In this document: positions 50,715 to 60,470 of the stretch, one piece after another
How the letters are laid out: each line of letters opens with the position of its first letter
How positions within the stretch are numbered: the stretch's first letter is position 1
Assembly (NCBI RefSeq): GCF_000189635.1
Contig: NW_002476327.1
Coordinates: 100,164 to 164,163, forward strand
Length of the DNA: 64,000 nucleotides
Source of the DNA: Tetrahymena thermophila SB210
Lineage: Eukaryota; Ciliophora; Oligohymenophorea; Hymenostomatida; Tetrahymenidae
Reading direction: 5' to 3'
Position numbers and translations under genes: made by a program
Notes under the pieces: model-generated
Told to the model about the DNA's origin: nothing
Database searches by the model: none
The model's input: only the letters and a program-made list of their open reading frames with translations

Positions 50715-53700
50715 ATGGATTTTATCAGCTAAAATCTTGTAGGATCCTAAGAAGCTAAATACAAGCTTGCTTTGCATCTTCAAAACAGGAAAAAAGTCAA
50801 AGAGATGTACAGAATGAAAGGTGTCTAAATGCTCGATAAGCCTGAGTTAGTCAGTAAAAAATATTTAAATTAATATTCATTTTTTATGAATAGATTTATA
50901 ATTATCAATATTTAACTATTAAAACTTGCATCTAGATATTATTAAAACATAAACGTTTAATCTGTAAAAATAAAACCAAACCATTCACTTAATAAATTAC
51001 CTTGTCTTAGCTCTAATCAAACTTTATTTTAATTTTAACAAAAGTTTCTGATATCTAAGAACCTAATATAAAGCCTTAATAAGCTTTAATTTATTAGACT
51101 ATGAAAAGCGAATTAATAAAAAAGGGCTACTCTGATTTTAGATTTTTAGGATAGGGAGTATAGGGACTTGTCTTGTTAGCTAAAGATTCTAAAAATAATA
51201 TTAGGTATGCTATCAAAGGTGTTTAAATTAGAGATCCTAACGGAAATCTTGACAAAGATCTTAGCGATAGAGTTAGTTAAGAAGTAGAAATACTTAAAAA
51301 ATGTAGAGAATCTCCTTACGTAGTGAGTCTTTTAGATTAATTTGAAGGATAACAATTTAGTTACTTAGTTCTAACTGAGTGTTAAGGTACAAATCATACT
51401 AATTTATTTTTAAAATTAATAAATAAATAAAAAAATCAAACCCCTTAATTGAAAGTTTTTAATGCAAAATTAAATTCTATAAATAAAAAGGAACTCTTAC
51501 CTAAATTTTAGAAAGAAACTAAAACAAAAGACTAAATGAAATATCAGCAATAAAATATGCTAATGATATTGCTCAAGGTCTCTACTACATTCACTCTAAG
51601 AGCTGCCTTGTTAATGATCTCAAAATGGATAATATCTTAATTGACTATCATGGAAATGCAGTTGTTTGTAAATTTTTAACAAATCTAAACAAGCTTGATC
51701 GATTTGATTTTCTATAAAATATATTAATTAATTAAATAGCTGATTTTGGTTTGGCAGATAACCTAATAAATAAATCTGGTTATGCTTTCAATCAATATGT
51801 ATGCACTCATATTTTTATAATACTTAAGTGATATTAAAAAAATTAAAGATGGGAAACTTCTTGTATCAAGCACCAGAGTGTTTTGACCCATCTGATCCAT
51901 TCATAGGTAAGGTTTATCATGATGAATATTTAAAATTAGGCGTCACTGTGAGACAAGAGCCAAGCAACAGAGTAAAAATTTTATTTAAATTCTTTCTCAA
52001 TAGGATAGTTGATATTATTCTTATTTATTAATTTAAACAGAGTGAAGCATGTTCTTTAGGTATTATTATATTAAATAAAAAATATATTACTTGTTTTTAT
52101 TTAACAAAAATTACTAAAAAGGATATCTAATATATACTTTTGTCTAGGGTTTAGATTTGAAATTAGCATCAAATAAGCACAAAGAATTAAATTATGATGA
52201 TGAATTTAAAAATTTTGTTTATCACAAATAGCTTAAATATATTATAGAAGGATTAACTAATTTTGTTCCAAAGAATAGAATGCCTATTAAAGAGGCTTTA
52301 ATTATTTTAAAGGGAATTATTTCTTTTGAATTTTAGTTAGATGAAATGCTTATTGAGATGATAGATGGAAACACTCAGCAGTTCACAAGTTCGCTCAAAA
52401 ATGAAATTGAGTTTATTTAAGATTTGTCAAATAAGTTTTACCCAATCATGTATATTTTTGTATTCTAATCTACCACTTTTGTTAAACTTTTTAAAGTAAA
52501 AACGAACAGACCTTAAACTAAGAGTTAAAAGAAGACGATCAAAAAAGATAATATGTTAATTAACATATTTTGTTCAAAATATCCTCAATTTATTCAAAAT
52601 AATTTGTAAAAAAGGAGGCAAAAATAGAAGAATTATAGAAAACAAATTTCTAACTATAATAAAGAATTAATGAATAAGAATAAACAATTCAAGATTTATT
52701 CTCCAAATTAGAATAACCTTAGAATTAGATAATGAATCAACCTTAGATTATGATGATACCAGCAATGAAAATGAATGACTAGTCACATGTTATTTTTTAA
52801 GAAATAAAAAATTAGGAAAAGAAAGATGAATTACCAAAAGAAAAAATCTAACTGTAAATTAATTTAATAGAAATTAATAAAAATATTATGAAAAAAAATT
52901 TAGCACACAAAAAAGGATGTAATTTTATTCACTCATTGAACATATTCAAAATTTGTTTATTTAAAAGGAAGTAAATAACTTTGAAAATCGTGATCATAAA
53001 TTAATAATCTTATTCATTTAGAGGGTTATATTTTTATCTATAACTATTACTTAATTAATATATTTTTCTAATATAGATTGTAATCACTAGTCCTTTCCAT
53101 AAAAAATACTAAATTTACTTATATATTCAAATAGCATGTAAAGTTTTTATCACAAAATGCTCAAATTAACTTTCATATACAAAATAGCATGTAATTAATA
53201 TTTTAGAATGATTTTATATGAGAAAATAAATGCTGAATTAACTTTCATATTTAAATTAGATAGTAATTAATTTTTAGAATGATTTTGATGAGAAAATAAA
53301 TGCTGAATTAACTAACTTTCATATTCAAAATAGCCAGTGATTAATATTTTAGAATGATTTTTGATGAGAAAATAAATGCTGAATTAACTTTTATATTCAA
53401 AATAGTGGGTAATTAATATTTTAGAATTATTTTTGATAAGAAAACAAATGCTGAATTAACTAACTTTCATCATCAAAATAGCTAGTAATTAATTAATATT
53501 TTAAAATAATTTTTTTAATTATATACAAGATATCTGCATAATTTTAAGATATTTTATATTGAGCCATTGTTGTATCTAATATTCTAGAATATTCTTTATT
53601 GGAAATTTTTATATTTTAAATATTCTCGATTAAAAAATTAAAAAATATTGTAAATATTGTAATAAAATAGATATTTTAAAATTAAAATAAAAATTCTAAG

Positions 53701-56700
53701 ATTTTAGTTAGATTCATTCTGATAAAAAATATAGAAAAAAGAATCTAGGATAATATAATATTTTTAAATTCTCAATAAATAAATTTTAATAAATTAATAA
53801 TTATTTTGAAGTCATATTTAATCTACTTATGATTTTATTAACTTCTAATTTAAGGAATAATATTTAAAGATAAAATAGCTATCACAACCAACAAAATATT
53901 TAAAAAATAAAAGTAATTTCAATTAAATATTAAGATTTCTTAGTAATATTTACTCTAATTAATCATATTTTAATATTGTGCCTATTTCTTGTATATAATA
54001 TTATCTTTAACCATAAAATAAATGCCAAATTTAACTTTCATTTACAAAATAGCTAGTAATTAATATTTTAGAATGATTTTTGATGAGAAAATAAATGCTG
54101 AATTAACTTCCATATTCAAAATAGGATGTAATTAATATTTTACAAAGATTTTTGATAAGAAAATAAATGCTGAATTAACTAACTTTCATATTCAAAATAG
54201 AGAGTAATTAATATTTTAAAATTTTGAATGAGAAAAAAATAAATGCAAAATTAACTTTAATATTTAAAATAGCGTGTAAAATATACATATATTTAAAAGA
54301 GGTGAATAAGTTATATTATTGAAAAATAGACAGTAATAAATATATTAAAGAATAATTTATAAATAATTAATTAATTATCTAAATAACCAATTAGGAAGTA
54401 ATGTTATTTGATTTATTTTTTTTAGAAAATGCTGATTTAAATTACTTAGTATTAACAAGAGGAGGTAATAATTTTAGTTAAATAGATAATAGTTAATAAG
54501 TTATATAAAATTTTGAAAAGGATGTAATATAATATTTGTGATTTAGAAGTATCAGATATTGAAAATGAGTTTATTGTATGAATAGTGGGTATGAATTTAT
54601 TTATAATATTTTTAAATTTTAAATATTGTATCATTAATATTTAAAAATAGATAGTAATCTTTTGATATTAAAACATCTAATTAATATATCAATAATGGTT
54701 TTAAATAGAATGTAAATAGTGTCTATGATTAAAAATAATCAAAAAAAATTAAAATTAAAAAAAGCAAGTAAAATTTAGACATTAATTAAAATAAATATGA
54801 TGAATTGTATTAAATAATTAAAACAGATGGTATATTTTGAATAATTTCATTGAAAGAAGCAAAATAAATTATTTTTAAAAAGCGAAGATTGGTAAATAAT
54901 TTTAAATAAATTTTTGAGAAATAAAAAATAATTTGAACATTATAATTATAAATAGGGAGTATTGAAATTGAAGATTTATTCAGAAATTTAAAAATTAAAT
55001 TTGATAATTAAAATAGCATGTAATATTTTAAAGTGCATTTAAAAATTATTCAAACATAAATTAAAATTATAATATAAATAGAAAAAATGGGTAAAATATT
55101 AAGATAAAGAAACGTATAGCTATAAAAAATTGAATAAAACATTAATTAGGTAAATAATTAATTAATTTAATTATATTAGAAAAGACAAACTCATATTAAA
55201 TAAACTGTTAATTAATAGGATGATGTATTACTTTCAGATTTATTTTATCAAATAATAAATAGTTAATTAATTTTACTTTTGAAACAGATTGTAATATTTA
55301 TATTACTTTCTTATTGACATATATTCATTCATTAATTACTTCAACCAAATAGCTAGTAAATCTTTTATTATTTTCTATTAATATTTATCTATTTATTTAT
55401 TTTTTAATAGTGAGTAAAATTTTTGAATGACTTTAAATAAGAAGAAAACGAAAAATTATAAATAGGGAGTAAAGCTTTTATGTTAAATGCCACTCTAAAA
55501 TAAATACAAAATTATTTTTTTTTTTCTATTATAGAGAGTATAATCTTTGAATAATATTTTATCAGAATATTTTAAAATATCTTCAAATTTAAATAAGGGA
55601 TTCGTAATTTTTAATTTTAGTATTTTGAAATATTCAAATAAAATGACTTAAATAGGAAGAAGTAAAGATCAATCTAGTTAAAATCTTGGCTTGATATTAT
55701 ATTTGCTTTTATTAAAATAAATAATAGACTGTAATTTTTTAATAACATTTCATAATCTTAGCTAGATCGATGAAATAATAAATTAAAATTAATAAAATAG
55801 AATGTAATAATTTAATTCAATTCTAATTCAAAAATACAAATTAAAACTTAAAATAGTGGGTAATTTTTTTACTAGATATTATCAAGAGATATTTATTTTT
55901 TTATTTTCCTTTTTTATTTAAAAAAGCAAGTAAAAAACAAGCAAACAATCATTTGTTGTTCTAAATTTAGAAACTACAAATTAACTTTTAAATATAAACA
56001 GAGCGTAACTTTCTTTATAAAATTTATTCTAACTATCTCAATATTTTTATTATACAAAACAGCTAGTAATATTTCTTACTTTATTTATTAGAATATTAAA
56101 TATATTTCATATTTCTAATAGCCTGTAAACTTTTATATTTGTTTCTTAAAAGATTAAACATATTTTACTTTATTATATCAATAAGCGGGTAATTTTATCA
56201 TCTTATACTAGGTCTTCTTCGAATTTTTTACATCTTTAATAGCAAGTAATTTTTTAAAATTTTTATAATAATTAGATTTTCAATTAATTTTTAAATTGAA
56301 AATAGGGAGTAATTAATAGTTTAGAATGATTTTTGATGAGAAAATGAATACTAAAATTAATTTTCATATTCAAAATAGGATGTAATTAATATTTTAGAAC
56401 GATTTTTGATGAGAAAATAATGTTGAATTAACTTTCATTATAAAAATAGCAAGTAATTTATATTTTAGAATGATTTTTGATGAGAAAATAAATACTGAAT
56501 TAACTAACTTTCTTATTCAAAATAGCAAGTAATTAATATTTTAGAATAATTTTTGATGAGAAAATAATGCTGATTTAACTTTCAAATTCAAAATAGTCTG
56601 TAATTAATATTTTAAAATGATTTTTGATGAGAAATAAATGCTGAATTAACTAACTTTCATATTCAAAATAGGGAGTAATTAATATTTTAGAAGGATATTT

Positions 56701-57816
56701 GATGAGAAAATAAATGTGTTGAATTAACTTCCATTTTCAAAATAGGATGTAATTACTATTTTTGAATTATTTTTAATTAGAAAATAAATGCTGAATTAAC
56801 TAACTTTCATATTATAATTAGGCTGTAATTCATATTTTAGAAAAATTTTTGATAAGAAAATAAATGCTGAATTAACTTACATTTTCAAAATAGCTAGTAA
56901 TTAATTAATATTTTAGAATGATTTTTGATGAGAAAATAAATGCTGAATTAACTTTCATTAACAAAATAGGCTGTAATTAATATTTTAGAATGATTTTTGA
57001 TGAGAAAATAAATGCTGAATTAACTAACTTTCCTATTCAAAATAGCTCGTAATTAATATTTTAGAATGATTTTTGATGAGAAAATAAATGCTGAATTAAC
57101 TTTCATAATCAAAATAGCTTGTAATTGATATTTTAGAATGTCTTTTGATATGAAAACAAAATCTAAATATAAAATAGCGAGTAAAATTAAATAAGAGTTA
57201 ATAATAAGAAATTAGAAAATTAAATGAACTTTTGAAAAAAGATGGTAATTATTAGTAGATGAAAAATTAGACAGAAGGAAAATAAGTTTAATTTTGAATA
57301 TACAGCGAGTAATATTTTAGAAGAATAATTTTTATATAAATATCTAATTTAATTTATGAAATAGATAGTAATATTTTTGAAAGGTACTATATAATGTAGA
57401 TTAAGTAAGTGTTAATTTTAAAATAAAAACAGTGAGTAAGAGTTATGAAAGTAATTGAAAAAATGTAACTAACTAACTATTTTAATTCTAAACTAGATTG
57501 TAAAATATTTGAGTGATTTAAAAATAATATATAAAAATTAAAAAAAAATAGGTTGTAATATTTTAAATAATTTTGGATGAAATGAAATCAAGAAGTGTTT
57601 TAATTAAAACAGCTGGTAATAATTAATTAATCCTATTAAGAAACCAAAATATGAAAATCTATCTACTACTTATTTATTATAAAGAAATGAAAATTATTTA
57701 TAAGAAAATTAAGTTTTCAACTAAACCTTTGAATAAAATAAATAGGGTATATATAACATATATAAAGTTTTAATAACAAAAAAGCAAGATTTAATAAACA
57801 TTTATAAAAATATTAG
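50715..57816 (+). CDS. Protein kinase with coiled coil and micro-exon-encoded C-terminus (kinase gene 1)
   Basis: Ordinary exons: 50715-50853, 51045-51386, 51512-51667, 51740-51798, 51849-51971, 52041-52059, 52122-52449 and 52497-52853 (507 complete codons). The kinase domain has a glycine loop GQGVQG (82-87), AIK lysine 104, helix-C Glu near 126, catalytic loop VNDLKMDN (194-201, so HRD is VND, a non-RD form with the catalytic Asp present), DFG 214-216, and YQAPE, then SEACSLG for the usual D-W-S-L-G. Lys and Asn in the loop fit Ser/Thr specificity. After residue 389 a coiled coil follows (KIEELQKTN, then QQRINEQEQTIQ). Intron 52450-52496 sets this frame; reading through it would stop at TGA 52725. 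A 15-nt exon (52904-52918, TQKR) and 64 micro-exons then give 70 more residues to a TGA split between 57614-57615 and 57816, about 582 in all. The kinase part is firm; the micro-exon tail is inferred. Confidence 0.75.
53191..53480 (+). repeat. Homogenised intron units, first block
   Basis: Four successive units of about 70-76 bp share the body GTAATTAATATTTTAGAATG, then TTTTTGATGAGAAAATAAAT, GCTGAATTAACTTTCATATT and CAAAATAG. The 3-nt insert differs at each unit end (ATA, CCA, TGG, CTA). The same intron unit recurs at 54056-54200 and in the two blocks below. Confidence 0.85.
56309..57180 (+). repeat. Homogenised intron units, second block
   Basis: Twelve consecutive introns of about 57-76 nt are near copies of one sequence (bodies as in the first block; some carry an extra TAAC duplication, AACTAACTTTC). 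The triplets at their ends vary: GAT, CAA, CAA, TCT, GGA, GAT, GCT, CTA, GCT, CTC, CTT, CGA. By contrast introns from about 54280 to 56240 share no sequence beyond splice signals yet keep the 3-nt spacing. Confidence 0.85.
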
Positions 57817-57818
57817 AA

Positions 57819-60470
57819 GGTAATTAATTTTTTTACAAATAAATTTATAATTTTCATTTAATTGAAAAACTTAATTTCAAAAAATAATAAAATATAAATC
57901 GTTTTTGTGATTTTAAAAAGTGACGAGCCACCAAATTATTGTTAGATTCAGGTAACACAGTTTACGAAATCAGAAATGCGCTTTTTGTTTGTTAGTTTGC
58001 TTGCTTGCTTGTTTATTATAAATAAAATAATAATTTAAATTATTGTTAACAAATATTAAAAATAATATGAATTTGTATAATATATTTTTATGTTTTCTAT
58101 ATTATTTGTAGCTTCAACTTTTAATTTCTTTTTTTTTAAAAAACATGAAAAAAAAAATAATTAGAGCGAAATGCCTATTTAATTTACAAAAGGCGAAATG
58201 TAATTTATCTTATAAAATAATAAATAAAGCTAAATAAGCTTAAAACAGCTTTATTTATTTTTGAGTTTTTAGAAACCTTTAAATTAGCAAAATGTTAAAT
58301 TTGAAATAATAGACACCATATATTCTTATAACATGTCATTTTTTTTGAAAAATATAAATTTTGAAAAATTTTTTGTTACCATTTTCAAAAAAGACATTAA
58401 CTTGTGGGTTATTATTAATATGAGTTTTTTGGATAACTCAGTAAAAGATACAGCTTATTTATAGTGAGCTTCTAACTTTAGAGTAGGTTTAAGGTACAAA
58501 AAATTTTTATTTTTTAACTTTTATTGTATATTTTTAAAGTTATTGGTTATTCATATCAAAAAATAATTTTGTTATCCACTAATCTTTTATTCAAAAATAA
58601 ATACATTTTTTAATGAAACTTCAAAGAATATGAAAAGTATTTGGCTTTTCCCACTATTTATTATTTACCTACTTATTTATGGTTGTTTTAGTAAAAAAAC
58701 AGTGAGGTATTTTATCTAATATACATTACTTGTTGTATCTATTTTAGCAATTGCATATGTGCTTTGTTAATTGGCTCTCAATATTTGAAGGTAAGATAAT
58801 GCTTGAACATTTTTAAATTTTATTTTTTAAAGAAAAAGGTCTTTTAATAAGCTCTGGTTTAGAAAGTTGGTGTGAAAATGTTAATATCTGTTTATAATCT
58901 TACAATTTATTGTTTTTTACAGCAAAATTTGCAAAAAGTTTTACATCTAAGCTTCATTTATTTAGTTATCTATGTTTCAAATTATATGTTAGATTTACTT
59001 CTTTAAAATTATAGTACCATTTATTTATACATATATTTACAATTATGAAGACATTCATAAATTTTAAAGGTTAATAGAACCCAGTTTATATAGAAAACTG
59101 ATTTATGGTCAATTAATTCAATGATGACATACAATTTAAATTCTAAGATTCTTTACTTCTATGTATTACTAAAGCTATGAATTTTTATATTGTTTTCTTT
59201 CTTCCTTTATTTTACGCGCATTACTCATCAAATTTGATTCATTATGTCATTTTGCATATTTTCGTGATTAAGATGATGGCAAGTTGGAATATTTAAATCT
59301 TATTTATAAAATGATCTAATATTTAATGCGTATTATTTATTACAATATGTATCAAAGAAAATTGTGATTTGTCAAATATTCTTTTTACAGATCATTTAAT
59401 TAATATACATCAGATTTTAACAAAAATAAACATTTAAAATATTAACGAATTTAGTTTATAGCGATCTTCTAACTTTAGAGTAGGTTTAAGGTTGAAAAAA
59501 ATTTACTTTTTTAAACTATTGTTGCATATTTTTCAAGTTATAAGTTATTCATATTAAAAAATAATTTTTTTATCCACTAATCTTTTATCAAAAATAAATA
59601 TTTTAATGAAACATCAAAGAATATGAAAAGTATTTTGCTTTTCGTGCTATTTATTATTTACCTGCTTTTGGTTGTTTTTGTAAAAATACAGTGAGGTATT
59701 TTATCTAATTATTACTTATTGTATCTATTTAAGCAATTACATATTTTCTTTGTTGATTGGCTCTTAATATTTGAAAATAAGATCTGGCTCGAACATTTTT
59801 CAATTTTATTTATAAAAGAAAAGGGTCTTTTCATAAGTTCTAATTTAGAAAGTTGGCGTGAATAATATTTGTTTATAGTCTTACAATTTATTGTTTTTTA
59901 CAGCAAAATTTGCAAAAAGTTTTATATCTAAGCTTCATTTATTTAGTTATGTATATTTAAATATTCCAACTTGCCATCATTTTAATCACGAAAATATGCA
60001 AAATGACATAATGAATAAAATTAGATGACTAAATCGCGTAAAATAAAGGAAGAAAGAAAGAAAACAAATAACAATTCATAGCTTTAGTAATACATAGAAG
60101 TATAGAAGCTTAGAGCTTAAATTGTTAGCCATCATTGAAGTAATTGACCATAAAATCAGTTTTCTATTTTAAACTGGATGGTACTAACCTTTAAAATTTA
60201 TTAATATCTTCATAATAGTAAAAATATCAATAAATAAATGGCACAATAAAACTAACATATAATTTAAAACATAGATGATCTCATATTTAATGCGTATTAT
60301 TTATTACAATATTTATCAAAGAAAATTTTGATTTTTCAAACATCCTTTAATTAATTTACATCAGATATTAACAAAAAATAAACATTTAAAAACTTAACGA
60401 ATTTTGTTTATATAATTAATTAATTAATTCAACATAATTTGTTAGAAAAAAAAATATTGAGATATAAAAA
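57819..60470. other. Region between kinase genes 1 and 2: duplicated upstream blocks
   Basis: 57921-57951 is exon-like: it follows TTTTAAAAAG, begins TGACGAGCCACC and ends before GTAACACAGTTTA, matching the borders of the 90-nt LRR exons but only 31 nt long. 58465-58600 and 59462-59600 are direct repeats (TTTAGAGTAGGTTTAAGGT). 58600-59460 and 59590-60470 are two copies of the kinase upstream block seen at 49856-50690; the second contains an inverted segment. No gene seen. Confidence 0.5.
59955..60280 (-). repeat. Inverted segment of the kinase upstream block
   Basis: This part reads as the reverse complement of about 50190-50480 (for example CATAGCTTTAGTAATACATA against TATGTATTACTAAAGCTATG near 50355). 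Sequence on both sides is in direct orientation and collinear with the other copies, so a local inversion, or an inverted duplication plus loss, occurred after the block was copied. Confidence 0.8.

Larger units (their letters stand above)
52904..57818 (+). other. Array of 64 micro-exons, mostly 3 nt, AG-NNN-GT
   Basis: After the 15-nt exon 52904-52918, start positions of 3-nt units are: 52968, 53022, 53077, 53135, 53188, 53260, 53334, 53406, 53482, 54053, 54125, 54201, 54273, 54330, 54395, 54462, 54521, 54586, 54651, 54709, 54765, 54827, 54956, 55017, 55288, 55353, 55411, 55466, 55535, 55728, 55801, 55857, 55927, 56002, 56063, 56122, 56186, 56243, 56306, 56379, 56450, 56526, 56597, 56672, 56746, 56822, 56894, 56970, 57046, 57118, 57178, 57242, 57306, 57365, 57433, 57497, 57552, 57613 and 57816. 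Longer units are 54883-54891, 55082-55090, 55219-55224, 55598-55603 and 55656-55661. Each follows AG (usually ATAG) and precedes GT (usually GTAA). Introns are mostly 49-76 nt; exceptions are about 570 nt (after 53484), 128 nt (after 55090) and 200 nt (after 57615). Joined in phase 2 they read MKGFIIYHGYQIDV ... GKEINNLEMLQLSFECEYEL. Transcription and splicing are not proven here. Confidence 0.72.

Noticed and set aside
51828-52031. Separate small genes at 51828 and 61615 (YQAPE peptide)
   Set aside because: These are exon 5 of the two kinase genes read into the following intron.
52725-52727. TGA as the end of kinase gene 1
   Set aside because: Reached only if intron 52450-52496 is not removed. 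Splicing it gives a coiled-coil frame conserved in both paralogues, with the downstream exon 357 nt in each.
52854-52870. 17-nt intron (and its 28-nt counterpart in gene 2)
   Set aside because: Too short to splice. Extending to AG 52902-52903 gives a 50-nt intron in gene 1 and a 123-nt one in gene 2, both in phase 2.
53485-54052. More micro-exons in the long interval between two CTA units
   Set aside because: No AG-NNN-GT at usable spacing was found; treated as one long intron.
54452-54634. 60-codon minus-strand frame
   Set aside because: Antisense through several micro-exon units; low complexity and not conserved.
53191-57180. CRISPR-like array (regular repeats with variable inserts)
   Set aside because: Inserts are 3 nt, the genome is eukaryotic, repeats carry splice signals, and many intervals are not repeats at all.
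52968-57818. Reading the triplets as whole codons (phase 0)
   Set aside because: Gives a superficially protein-like string but with TGA at 55411 and 57433, many CGN Arg codons and no TAA/TAG Gln, unlike the genes here; it also conflicts with the phase of the last kinase exon.
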